NCBI GenBank assembly: GCA_026168455.1
Contig: CM047430.1
Location: 9,060,848 to 9,124,847, forward strand
Direction of reading: 5' to 3'
Source: Theocolax elegans
Lineage: Eukaryota; Arthropoda; Insecta; Hymenoptera; Cerocephalidae
DNA length: 64,000 nt
Shown here: piece after piece, positions 53,433 through 63,812 of the stretch
Position numbering within the stretch: the first letter of the stretch is position 1
Layout of the letters: every line of letters starts with the position of its first letter
Made by a program: the position numbers and the translations under genes
The notes under the pieces: generated by a model
What the model was told of the DNA's origin: nothing
Seen by the model: only the letters and a program-made list of their open reading frames with translations
The model's database searches: none

Positions 53433-54180
53433 TTAAATTGGTTGGACAGGATATTCTAGTATCGGACGTATCTTATCTATGTTTGTTCTGAGGCCTTTCT
53501 CATTAACAATATACCCTAGATAAGTTACTTCTGCGTAGCAGAACTCAGACTTTTCTCGATTAATTTGCAGATTTACTTTTCTGAGAGCCGTTAATACTCT
53601 TTTAACCATTTCAGATGTTCTACAAATGTTTTGGCTGTAATAATAATATCGTTCAGATACGCAAACACATTTGGCTTCCATTCTGATATGAACTTGTCAA
53701 TTATTTTATGAAAGATTACAGGTGCATTCGATAGGCCATAGGGGATTCGGGTAAATTGGAATAATCCTTTACCAGGAAATGAAAATGCTGTAATTTTGCA
53801 GCTTTCTGATGCTAGAGGGACTTGGTGGTAAGCTTGGGATAAATCAAGCTTACTGATGTAACAGCTTTCTCTCAGCTGGTCGAGAATGTCCTCCACGTTA
53901 CACACGGGCTTTCCAAATGTTCGATGATACCGTCCTTCAGCAGTCTATCGATTTCTTCGTATCCAGCCTGCAGCATCTTCGGCGAATAACGTCGGTTCCG
54001 CTGATGAATCGGTTCGGCACCCTGCACATCGATCTTGTGGGAATCTAGGTTAGTTACACCTATGGTTTTTGGTGTTCGGGGAATCATCTCATTTAGTAGC
54101 TGCTGTAATCTTCTTTCTTGCTCCGGGGTAGCTCGTTTCAATCCTTCTATGCTTGTTAGGACAGGTAGAGTCTTTGCCAT
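53433..54180 (-). pseudogene. Gypsy element 3: reverse transcriptase
   Basis: Three overlapping frames. 54180-53872 is the lead-in (RYSPKMLQAGYEEIDRLLKD, GIIEHLESP). 53905-53591 is the palm: CYISKLDLSQAYHQVPLA, FQFTRIPYGLSNAP and AYLNDIII. 53681-53433 is the thumb: KSEFCYAEVTYLGYIVNEKG and ILEYPVQP. The catalytic YxDD reads YLND (Asn codon complement at 53651-53653), removing a metal-binding Asp. Between the lead-in and palm, the SP(W/Y)xSP region is damaged. Not functional. Confidence 0.9.
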
Positions 54181-54190
54181 TATCAGTCCA

Positions 54191-54480
54191 CTACGTATAA
54201 TTTTCGTAGCATATATTCATGTTCGCTTCACGTTTGAAGTCGATGCCTAATATCCAATCATAATGCAAGCCATCTGCTACTTGGAAGGGCATTACAATAT
54301 TTTCACCATCTATTTCCATGGCTATATCTATTATTTCTTGTATTGCTACAGCTGTACCGTCCGCTACTTTAACTGCTGAATCGCTGGATTTTCGCAATTT
54401 ATGCTGTAATAGTCTACTCATTCCTCGACCAATGAATGAGTGTACTGATCCATCGTCAAGTAAAGCTTTGTCTGTTTAAC
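54191..54480 (-). pseudogene. Gypsy element 3: protease domain
   Basis: The catalytic strand encodes ALLDDGSVHSFIGRGM: D-D-G stands where D-T/S-G is expected (54449-54457). Then VKVADGTAVAI and LHYDWILGIDF, the ILGxDF block of gypsy protease. A stop lies shortly upstream of the active site in the neighbouring frame. Confidence 0.75.
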
Positions 54481-54593
54481 TCTATGTTAAAGAAATGACG
54501 TGGATCGATGCCGTGTATTTGCTGTATTAGGGAATTATTTGCTGCTAACTGGGGGGGATCCTTCAGGGTGTTTGGGTGAGAAAATGCGGGTCT

Positions 54594-55109
54594 CTATTTT
54601 CTCTGGCTGTAGTTTCCCTGGTTTCTATTCTTTTTACAACTGTAGTTTTTAAAGCTGACTCCTTGCTTTCCACAATTTTCGCAGCTTAATGGAACTGGAC
54701 ATTCGGCTAGCCAATGCCCAAGTTTTCCGCATCTATAAGGCTCTTTAAATTTCCTTGGGTGAACTGGCCTTTGCTCTTTGTAGTTTGGCGTGCTGAATTT
54801 TTTTGGCTTGAATTCCTGTTTTCTTGGTGATTTAGTCCTTTGCTTATTTCCTTGTGCTTGCTGCCAATATCTGCTAATTTTATTATTTTTAACAGCTTCG
54901 CTGTACTGCTGCTTACACTCTTGGTTAAGGGACGCTGTATATTTTCTTGCTGCTTGAGGGCTGTTCGGCTTCCATGGGTACTGTTGCTGTATTTTCTTTT
55001 GTGGGTTAGTAGCTATGGGCGCCATGCACTTTGTGGGCATTACAATATCTTCGCTTTGATCTGAGGAAACTGCTGCTAATTTACGGGTTTTTGTTTGCGT
55101 AGGATCCAC
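54594..55109 (-). pseudogene. Gypsy element 3: gag nucleocapsid with two altered zinc knuckles
   Basis: A 171-codon basic frame, Lys/Gln-rich in the first 110 residues. The first knuckle reads PYRCGKLGHWLAEC (first Cys replaced by Pro). The second reads CENCGKQGVSFKNYSC (His position replaced, spacing changed). Nucleocapsid knuckles bind genomic RNA; both look impaired. It precedes protease on the same strand as expected. Confidence 0.75.
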
Positions 55110-55139
55110 ATATGCATATTTTAATAGACCGTAATTTTA

Positions 55140-56268
55140 AATGACTGGTGGAGGTTTGTACGTTTCATCTAATAGGCGTCTTGCCTTCTCCTTCTTTCCC
55201 AGTCATTGGAGCTGCATAAAATTATCGAAATGGTGTCTTTCGATTTTAGATCAGTAGCTAGGGTGCAAGTTCTGATACGCTCTATCCAGTTGTTCAGATT
55301 AAGGTATCTGTGGCGTTTCCTCGGTTACATATTGAAGTCGCAGTGCACTTAGAAAATGTACGTAACCTTTCCAATTGCTTTTCTCACGTCTGAACCATTT
55401 CCATGCTTCGTCGTCTAAGACTGATGACAAAGCTTTAAATATATCCTGAGTCGAGAGATCGTAACTTTCTCTGCATTCCTCTAAGTTTGTTAAGAATGTT
55501 TCCGGATCATTCTTTTTCGTTCCCTTAAGTTGGATATGGTGGTGTGAGAATATTTGTGCTGTCTCTTTCTCCCTTATAAAGGTAGCATCTTCTAAGCATG
55601 TTTCGTATGAACGGCTGTACCTGAATGCTGAATTAAACGTGCTTTGCTGCGGCTGTATGTGTGAGTTATTTGCGATTGAGTACGTTTCTTTGCTTCCTTG
55701 CCTTGTAGCTTCTTGTTGAATCAGTCAGCTTGTTCGCTGTCTACCTTGCCGTATGTTATTTCGCTATTAGTTTGCTGTATTGCTGCTGCATTTGCTGTTC
55801 TAATCGTCTAAATTGTTTATCGTAATTCCTTTCCGGCTCTATGTTATTATTTTGAGTCTCTTCTCTTGGGTTGTCAGACTCTGCTGTTCCATCGTCTTCT
55901 CAACGGACACTTGGTACATTCCTATGTACACTGCTCAATTGTGTGCTACTTCTGGGGCTATGTCTTTTTTCGTTTACCTGGTTGACTCTTCTCTCTTGGT
56001 TCGTTATTTTGGGTTCTATATTGTTTTGCGGTGGCGTACCCACTCAGCAGACTGGTCTTGGTACTGTCACGTCCAGACTTGCAGCAACTGCTATAAAAAT
56101 ATTACAAGAAGGCAAATGTTTAATAATCCATTCGCGTTTCTTTTGCTCTTGTTTAACTAGGACTAGCCTTACGTCTCCACGAGTAACGAGCAAAGTTATT
56201 TTGACAGTAGCGATGCAGGATATAATGTGGGATAATAAAATAATATATTTTTTATTCATATTAATCAT
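55140..56268 (-). pseudogene. Gypsy element 3: gag N-terminal and capsid region
   Basis: Minus-strand pieces: KREWIIKHLPSCNIFIAV near the start (56268 downward), TAESDNPREETQNNNIEPER and FRRLEQQMQQQYSKL (coiled-coil-like). Capsid pieces follow: LKGTKKNDPETFLTNLEECR, ALSSVLDDEAWKWFRREKSN and FLSALRLQY, the retrotransposon gag pattern with WxxFRRE. Frames shift several times. Plus-strand frames 55813-56305 over the same bases are shadows. Confidence 0.65.
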
Positions 56269-56676
56269 GCATTATTTATTTAAATTTGTTAACATAATTA
56301 TATAATGTCTTTTTTTTAAATGAACATATATAACTAAATTCTTCTAGCTTTTTATTGGACAATAACACACATAAAATTTAAATAATTTATAAACAATTAC
56401 ATAAAATTATTTAAGTTTAATAACAATTTTAATTTTGATTATATAAACAATTGCACGGCGAACACGTTAACAAATTATCTTATTTATCGAATAAAATATA
56501 CGTCATGATATTTTATGACAAACATTACTAATTAATAAGCAAAATAAGAATTATTATAAATAAATGCAGTTAAAATTAAAAATTGTAGTTTAAAATATGA
56601 ATGATTGTCAATAAATTGCATTTAAACAATAAATATTGTAAATAAATTGCAATGCAAAAGAAGAATGATCATAAAT

Positions 56677-57177
56677 AAGGGTAGTAGGTAGCGGCGTCAA
56701 GTGGCTTGGAGATGTCCCGCTAGTCCTGCGTGCGCCGACGTTAGATGCGTATGCATTCGGAGCTCGATGATTGTCAGATGTCAAAGTCGTAGTTCTTTGA
56801 CTAAGGCTCGTAGATACAAGCGGTGCGTCTCGATTCCCGAATACAAGATCTATCTCGACTTTGAATGTGTATTTTTTTTAAACTTTAAGTAATAAAAATT
56901 AAAGAGTTAACTAGCAGTACTTCGCCTCACGGAAGCTTTAGGCAAAAAGCTAGGAGTGGCTGTGTCCGTTCTGGGTCCTCTTTATATACCCTACAAGTCT
57001 ATGCATCTGCCCTTGTCTTACGCTTTACTCTAGATGGAAATTGCGTAATTATTTCTCAACTTTTCTGTGCTTGCATCCGATTGGACCGTTAGATGTGTGT
57101 GATCAAAAAATGATCGAATCCCATGCATTTTCTGTATCGCTTCGTAGTTAATACGGAGAATTTACTACCCTCCTTAC
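56677..57177 (-). mobile_element. 5' LTR of gypsy element 3 with TATA box
   Basis: On the minus strand it starts TGTAAGGAGGGTAG at 57177 and ends near CTACTACCCTTA (about 56677), short inverted termini. TATATAAAG at 56988-56980 (minus) followed by GAGGACCCAGAACGG is a good TATA box about 190 bp into the LTR. A matching 3' LTR is not in the window, so the boundary is inferred from termini and position upstream of gag. Confidence 0.5.
56980..56988 (-). promoter_or_regulatory. TATA box of the LTR
   Basis: TATATAAAG on the minus strand inside the inferred LTR; transcription would start about 25-30 bases further, near 56955-56950. Confidence 0.5.
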
Positions 57178-58993
57178 ATCACTGCGACATTACCCAAAAA
57201 GCGGCTTCTTTTACTTGGCTACTTAAATTATTGCTTCCTTCTAATGCTTGAGTTTTCTAGTCCATGTCATCGCCGACTCTTCTCCGAGCATTGATATTAT
57301 AGTGCAATATACAGAAACTCTTGTGATATATATCTACTGATATATCTACTGATTTTGTTTACTTTCTCCTTTCACTAATTATAGTAGTTACTTTTTATTT
57401 ATTATTTTTTTAGAATTGCTTTAAAAATTGTTATATTAAAAGTATATATTTACAAAATATATTGTTTATTTACATTAAAAATGTAATTAAAATATTATAA
57501 TGAAAAAATGATATATATATTATGTTTCTTTTCCATTTTGATAAGTATAAATATTTAATATCTTACTTTTCATAAAATTGATATTACAAATTTTTAATAA
57601 ACATCAAAAAGAAACGTCCACAATAAACAATACGAATACAAAAACAAATATTACATTATAATAAAAATAATTTTATAATATAATATAATATATAATACAA
57701 TACAAAAGAAAATATAAATAACAAGTATAATACCCATTATTCATTCAATATTGCGGCCCATAATTCAAATTATAAATGCGCAGAAGAAATAAATTTTGAA
57801 GTGTAACCTTTAAGTTCGAACAATAACAAAACTATGTTGTAAAAATGCAATACTTAACAATGTCTATAACTTTAAAACCAGCCACGTTTACGTTACGTTT
57901 ACACGGCAGCTCAGTAGCAGCTCTTCAAGCTTCAACACTGATACATGCAACACAGTATAACGCCACATTTCGACAATTTTCGGTTGTATATGTGTCATGC
58001 ATATCGTATGACTATGCCCGGAAACTTTGACAGTATATTAAAATAAAAAAAAGTAAAAGATAATTTTGAATTTGCTTACGAATGTGCCCTTGCAAGTTCC
58101 AGTAATAGTGAAAAATATTCAATTCCTGTATATACATAGGTGCGATCCATGTGAAATGCACCAAGAGGGAAAAATCTCTGAGTGTGACTGATATCGTGAC
58201 CGTTTCGTTATCAAAACAATGCCAAGAAATATTTTTTTATTAATATATTAATTAATTTCCTTTGGCCTATTTTAATCGTGAAGATAAGATAATGGTGATG
58301 GTAAACCAAATTTTGATTTTATTATTCTCGTTTATGTAGATTGTATAAACACTTCTGTAAAGGCAGTTTACTGTAATTAATAGCAAATAAAAATATTGAT
58401 ATAGAGAAGAGAAAGCAGGTTACATATAAAATTTTCATTTAGGTTTTATTATTTCATTTAGAAGCTTTTTCTATTTAATCAAATTAATATTTAATTATTT
58501 AAATAATATTTAATATAATAGTAATTTTGTATTATATTTAAATTAAAATGCACATGAAAAAACTTCTTAGAAAATATATTAATTGAACAAATTACAGCAA
58601 AAGTAACAGTTGAAAGTGTAAGCGCAAAGCGCGAGCTGCAGTCGGTCGTGCCTCATAAGTTTTCATTCCTAGGCGCAGCCTCTGAGAAAAGAAACTTGCA
58701 CCCCTATCAGCACACAATGTCTTAAAAACGTTTGAATTACGTTGCGGCTAAAACCTTTAAACGTTAGAATTTAATACTTGAAAAACGTTTGAACTACGTT
58801 TAAATTTGGTTCAAATGTCCTCTTTAAATTTAGGAAAGTAATATTTTTAACGTATTTCAAACGTATTTTTAACGTTGGATAAACAAAATTATCCAATGTA
58901 TATTATTATGAAGCATGCGCAGTTGTTACTTATCAATTATAGATATGCGCAAATGCTATTTTTATATTTATTTATAAATATATATTAATATAT
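57178..58993. other. AT-rich spacer
   Basis: No gene recognised. At 58720-58880 AAAACGTTTGAAYTACGTT occurs twice, with further AACGTWT variants. The frame at 57845-58030 has no recognised domain. Confidence 0.5.
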
Positions 58994-59325
58994 TATAACG
59001 GTAAGCGAGTTACCGATCAGGTGAGTAACCGAATAGAGTATAGAGAGGGATGCGCGCGCAAGGAACGCGCTCGAGTATCGTGCGTGAAGGGGATAACAGT
59101 ATCGAGTTCGTGCGCGCACGGCAAGAACAACGTGTTTATAACCGGTGTGACTCTTTTTACGTGATAAAAGAGCTGTAGGACTGGTGCGTTTTGTATGTGG
59201 GTGTGAGATACTTCTCCCCACCAACTTCCACGTCGGCGTGCGAAGCAGCACGTCCCACAGGGAGGGAAAGAAGAAAGCCAGAAGTCCGCAGCCTTTCCGA
59301 GAGTTGGAGTGAGAGAGAGAGAGAG
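58994..59325 (+). mobile_element. 5' part of a gypsy LTR, interrupted by the non-LTR element
   Basis: Starts TATAACGGTAAG, like the LTR at 15214 (TGTAACGGTAAG). At its right end, CCGAGAGTTGGAGTGAGAGA corresponds to GCGAGAGTTGGAGAGAGAGA in that LTR, at similar distance from the start (about 306 against 359 bp). The non-LTR element begins (its 3' tail) immediately after the GA tract at 59309-59325. The rest of the LTR should lie beyond the window. Confidence 0.6.
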
Positions 59326-59915
59326 ATTGATTGATTGATAACTAATATTTATTTTGCCAAGGTCTAACCGACCGAATGGCACGAACATAATATACAAATA
59401 TACATATAAAATTACAATACAAATAAACATATAAAAATTTACGCTGAAAGTGAATAATTAAATCAATAACTCTGAGTTACATATGAGTAATATTAGTAGA
59501 AAATAAACTTAATGTAGAACAGTCAGTGATTGAGAATATGCTATCAGATGTATGCATGTCTCTAACATCCACTTTTACACTTTAAGATTCATTTTATCTT
59601 ATTAGATATAAATGATTAAAAAAATGACATATAACATTATAACACTCTACAGAAAGGTTTACCATTGGCAATATTATACAACTGAAAATTCAAAACTTAA
59701 AACTTATATAATTTAGAAAATTTGTGACCCATTAATATTTCATCAACAGTCACATATCAATCACAGATCAGTTCATCAGACTAAACTATAAGTGTAATTA
59801 TCACATTTTCATACAATCTCAAGCACTAATATTTTGTAAAATAAATGTCATAAATGTTAGAGCCTTATACGATTACGATATAGGAAGCAATATTATACTT
59901 TTCACACGTATCCTC
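59326..59915 (-). other. 3' UTR and tail of the intact non-LTR element
   Basis: On the minus strand, an AT-rich UTR of about 590 bases with GCCATTCGGTCGGTTAGACC and TTGCCAAAATAAATATT, ending in TATCAATCAATCAATC directly against the (TC)n target. The truncated copy at 36378-36690 has a similar end. Confidence 0.7.
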
Positions 59916-62720
59916 TTACTCCTCCTGCAGGGAATCATAAAAAGCCTTCTTAAAGATAGCTAAGCTATTGCTATTTCTAATTGAGGCAGGCATTTTCTCC
60001 CATAGCATCATGCTCTGAATAGAAAAAGAATACTTATATGAATCCCTAGTTGCAATTGGAATATTAAACATTGAAGCATTACGTTTAAACATATTAATCC
60101 CCAAAAAGTACTTACGACGATCGGACAATGTTAACCATCCCAATTTTTTATAAAATGGTCTAAGGAAAGTGTCACGTTTAAGATGGAAAATGAATCTTAC
60201 AACTGAATTACACAATCGCTGAAGCTTGATCGATAGATAATTGGGAAGATCGTAATAAACCAAACACGCATAATCAAAATGTGGTATCACCAAAGCATTT
60301 GCCAATTGAGTTTTGATTCGCTGGGGCAAATGGTGCCCTTTATACCGCAAACGATACAAGACACCATGGACCTTAGAACAAATACTACTAATTTGCAAAT
60401 TCCAAGATAAGTCACTAGCAAGAGTAACACCAAGACTTTTTACATTTTCTTTAAACACAATAGGTACCTCACCAACAATAATTGAATCCAGCTTAGAGTA
60501 ATCAACAAATCGATTCAGTTGAGTAGATGCAAACAATATAGCCTCCGACTTATTTATGTTTAATTTCAAACCATTTTCATTAACCCATCTAACAATAGAG
60601 TGCGCATCCTGATTTACTCTAAGGATTGTCTGGTTTATGTCAGCTGGTTTACATTGTAAATAAATTTTTAAGTCATCAGCAAATAGCATATATTTACAAT
60701 GTTTAATTATTCCGGAAATTGAATTAATATAAATCAAAAACAAAATTGGACCCGGAGTCGAGCCTTGCGGGACTCCCGATGACATTGGTAAAAATTCAGA
60801 AGGCTCACTGTCCGCATCAAGCACTGCCTGTTCACGATAACTCAGATAAGAGTGTAGTAACTTTAAAGCGTTAGATGAAAAATTGAGGTCTTTTAATTTG
60901 GTTAATAGAATGGTGTGACTGATTGAATCAAATGCTTTACTCATATCAAACAAAACCATAATAGTGACTAAACCATTCTCAAATCCTTTACGAATATCAT
61001 CTGTAGTTTTTAGCAAATCGGCCTGGGTACTATAACCACTCCTAAACCCAGATTGAAATGGTGACAGACGATAAGTTGATTCCAAATAATCTACCAATTG
61101 GTTAGTTAAAATATTATCAAATACTTTAGCTAGGTGAGGCAAATTAGTAATGGGTCTAGTATCAGTTACAGCCCTCGGGGGATTGACTTTACTCAACGGT
61201 ATAATTATAGATTTTTTCCATAACTTAGGATAATCACAAGATTGGATGATTCTGTTGAACAAATTAACAAGAAAAGGAATAATAATACGATATGTCTCAG
61301 AAAAATAATTCAGCGAAAGACCATCACAACTTCGGCTTCTAGCCTTGGGCAAACATAACTTCAACGACACACCAACCTGAGATATGTCTACAGACTTGAA
61401 ATCAAACAAAACTGCATCATCAACATAAGGAAGAGCCAAAATATGATCCATCTCTTTAGAGGTACAATTTGGATGACAGCAAGCAATCGATGAGAAATGT
61501 GTTATCAAATCATGAGCACTAAATCTTTGCAAAGGTGAATCATTGCTTTGATGGGTCAATCCATATTTACGTAAAATCTTCCAATATTTAGACACGTCAG
61601 GTGAGTTATATAGACTATTTAAGAGATAATCCTCACGGGCCTTTTTGATTTCAAGTTTCGTTTGCTTACGCAATATCTTAAATTTGTTGAGTAAAACAGT
61701 ACTCTTATTTCTACGCACACGTTGATACAACCTATCTCTTTCTTTACACATTGATCTTAAATGTTCATTAAACCATGGCACAGGTATTTTCTTAAAGACT
61801 CGTGATCTAAAAGGTGCATTAGTATTAAGCAGGTCTATAGAGACAGTACGAAAATATTCAAGAAGCTGGTTTACATCTAAATCAGATTGAAAAATCAGAT
61901 TTTTCCCATCCAAGCGATGTTGAAAGGCTGAAGAAAATTCAGCCAGTTTAAAATTTCGAAAATCACGCGAGAGAACTTCAATGGGTTTAGATAATTGTGA
62001 TTTCAATTTGTAATCAATCAAGATAGCATCATGACAATTTATAAACGGTGTGTCAGACTTTTGAAATCCAATAACTTTATCCTGTGAGTCGGTTATTAAA
62101 ACATCAAGCCAGGTATCAGAGTTATCACGGTGATGCGTTGGGCCTGTGGGAACAAGATACAATTTATTTTCAAATATAAGATTTTTCAGATGTTTAGAAT
62201 AGTAATTATCACTTGCAAGATCAGAATTTAGGTCTCCAGTGATAATAACGTCAGAATATAGATGAAGATACTGGTTAATCAACTCAAAAATCCCACCCAA
62301 CACCTGCCCCTTAGGCCGTCTATAAATTGAGAACAATAAGACCTTTTGTTGCTCTGTCAATGCAAGTTCAAGGACAATATATTCCGTTTCATTTAAACTA
62401 ACGTTTGTCGATTTACATAGCACTCTTGTTGCAATGCTTTTACGCACATAACAGCCTACACCACCCCCCTGGACAAATTCTCGATTACCATCTACAGATT
62501 TTAACTTTCGATCGTTTCTAAATAAATAAAAATCGTCTATATGGAAAAGTGAAGATGGCTGATTGGGAGTTAACCATGTTTCAGACATAGAAAGAACATC
62601 TACTACGTTTGATATAATTAAATTATGAATATCTACGAGGTGTTCCTTTAAAGAATTTACATTAACCTGAGCTACACGAAAACTAGATTGGTATGGGGCA
62701 ATGCGTACTGTCGAAGACAA
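59916..62720 (-). CDS. Non-LTR retrotransposon ORF2: endonuclease and reverse transcriptase (934 aa)
   Basis: Nicks target DNA and primes reverse transcription of the element RNA. APE-type endonuclease at residues 14-245: VNVNSL (20-24), SETWL with catalytic Glu47, IYRRP, ITGDLNSD, DTWLDVLIT and NCHDAIL. RT at about 450-770: DTRPITNLPHLAKVFDN, SGFRSGYSTQADLL, LFDMSKAFDSI, SSGVPQGSTPGPILFLIYIN, LFADDLKIY (catalytic FADD 680-683), NGLKLNINKSEAILF and VKSLGVTL. The C-terminal block has PHFDYACLVYYDLP. No RNase H. It is uninterrupted. An in-frame gap of about 27 residues lies at about 877-879 relative to the copy at 36045-36377. Start ATG is 21 bases after the ORF1 stop. CR1/Jockey-group affinity is likely. 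Confidence 0.92.
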   Translation of the reverse strand: MSSTVRIAPYQSSFRVAQVNVNSLKEHLVDIHNLIISNVVDVLSMSETWLTPNQPSSLFHIDDFYLFRNDRKLKSVDGNREFVQGGGVGCYVRKSIATRVLCKSTNVSLNETEYIVLELALTEQQKVLLFSIYRRPKGQVLGGIFELINQYLHLYSDVIITGDLNSDLASDNYYSKHLKNLIFENKLYLVPTGPTHHRDNSDTWLDVLITDSQDKVIGFQKSDTPFINCHDAILIDYKLKSQLSKPIEVLSRDFRNFKLAEFSSAFQHRLDGKNLIFQSDLDVNQLLEYFRTVSIDLLNTNAPFRSRVFKKIPVPWFNEHLRSMCKERDRLYQRVRRNKSTVLLNKFKILRKQTKLEIKKAREDYLLNSLYNSPDVSKYWKILRKYGLTHQSNDSPLQRFSAHDLITHFSSIACCHPNCTSKEMDHILALPYVDDAVLFDFKSVDISQVGVSLKLCLPKARSRSCDGLSLNYFSETYRIIIPFLVNLFNRIIQSCDYPKLWKKSIIIPLSKVNPPRAVTDTRPITNLPHLAKVFDNILTNQLVDYLESTYRLSPFQSGFRSGYSTQADLLKTTDDIRKGFENGLVTIMVLFDMSKAFDSISHTILLTKLKDLNFSSNALKLLHSYLSYREQAVLDADSEPSEFLPMSSGVPQGSTPGPILFLIYINSISGIIKHCKYMLFADDLKIYLQCKPADINQTILRVNQDAHSIVRWVNENGLKLNINKSEAILFASTQLNRFVDYSKLDSIIVGEVPIVFKENVKSLGVTLASDLSWNLQISSICSKVHGVLYRLRYKGHHLPQRIKTQLANALVIPHFDYACLVYYDLPNYLSIKLQRLCNSVVRFIFHLKRDTFLRPFYKKLGWLTLSDRRKYFLGINMFKRNASMFNIPIATRDSYKYSFSIQSMMLWEKMPASIRNSNSLAIFKKAFYDSLQEE

Positions 62721-62741
62721 TGCACACTTATCAGATGTCAG

Positions 62742-63812
62742 TCATTGCAACTTATCGAGATCATCTCTAGTATTAATAACAATAATATCCGATCTATCCA
62801 GGCGCCGAACAAACACGCAATCATTTCGAGCCCAAACATGTTTATAGTTAAGTTCACGTGCCTTCTTTTTTGTTAAAACTAATAAGTGATAGAGATCTGC
62901 AGGTAACATATCGTATAAGTTGAGATTTTTAGTTGATTCAGACGCATTTGAAGGGAAAAGACTACAAAATGTAATGATACCTGTTTCACGTTTAATTTTC
63001 AATATATGTTCTTTCACCGCAACAGATTTAAACTTAACTATAAGTGAAATCGATCTTTGAGAGGTATCCGACAAACTAGACAAATTTTCAGATGGTTTAA
63101 ATTTGAATTCTCGAATCTCCAAAATATCTCCTTGCAAATTTTCCAAATCCAATCGAGTTAAAATGGCATTTATCAACTCCTTATAAGGAACAGTGATGTT
63201 TACTGGAATGCCAGTTACCTTGGTTTCATGTCCAGAAGAGGAAGGACGCTGTGAAACACTCCTCTGCCGCATTTCAGATTCAATATTATCAATGCGTTGA
63301 GTATTCGTAGATACCGTTTGAGACAAATTGTTGACTTGATTAGAAAGTAAAGAGAGCTGTCCTGACATGTTGAGGTAGTTACTTTGCATTTGCTGAAAGA
63401 TAAACGCTGACCTTTCAGGTTCAGACATATTATTCCAATTCGAAGGTAGCAAAGGGGCATTTGAAGGTAAAAAATTCGATGATGATGACGAACTGTTATT
63501 GGCAAAACTATTATTCATATTATTCATATTACTGAGATTATGCGACAGATTATCATTAAAAACGAGCTCAGGATTACTCAAATTGCGGGCCTGATCAAAC
63601 CTATCCGATCTACGTGACGGCAAATTATGTTTACTATTTAAATTGTTTTTATGTTGAGAATTAGATAAACCTAACGATCTTGCACAGCAAATACAATTTG
63701 GCTTGTTTGCTATATATTGAACTATGCAGCCTGGATGAAAATGCTTGCCACAAAATGCACATTTATGACTATCATTAGCAATATTACGCTTACATTTCGT
63801 ACATTTAGGCAT
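62742..63812 (-). CDS. Non-LTR retrotransposon ORF1: PHD-type finger and FP/RRM-like domain (356 aa)
   Basis: Likely an RNA-binding, particle-forming partner of ORF2. Residues 4-43 form a C4HC3 finger: Cys4, Cys7, Cys18, Cys21, His26, Cys29, Cys40, Cys43. Residues about 55-135 are Asn/Ser-rich and disordered. A short coiled coil follows (about 150-185: SLLSNQVNNLSQTVSTNTQR, IDNIES). Residues about 200-355 form an RRM-like part (VTGIPVNITVPYKELINAIL, SLIVKFKSVAVKEHIL) and a baculovirus FP-like C-terminus (ARELNYKHVWARNDCVFVRR). Uninterrupted. The finger and FP domains match the ORF1 design of the CFVCG family. Confidence 0.88.
   Translation of the reverse strand: MPKCTKCKRNIANDSHKCAFCGKHFHPGCIVQYIANKPNCICCARSLGLSNSQHKNNLNSKHNLPSRRSDRFDQARNLSNPELVFNDNLSHNLSNMNNMNNSFANNSSSSSSNFLPSNAPLLPSNWNNMSEPERSAFIFQQMQSNYLNMSGQLSLLSNQVNNLSQTVSTNTQRIDNIESEMRQRSVSQRPSSSGHETKVTGIPVNITVPYKELINAILTRLDLENLQGDILEIREFKFKPSENLSSLSDTSQRSISLIVKFKSVAVKEHILKIKRETGIITFCSLFPSNASESTKNLNLYDMLPADLYHLLVLTKKKARELNYKHVWARNDCVFVRRLDRSDIIVINTRDDLDKLQ

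Noticed and set aside
55813..56305. Plus-strand frames of 115 and 144 codons with apparent membrane segments
   Set aside because: They lie over the minus-strand gag of gypsy element 3, which has a recognisable capsid; these are shadows.
63215..63505. Minus-strand frame of 96 codons within ORF1
   Set aside because: An alternative frame of the same strand inside the well-supported 356-codon ORF1.
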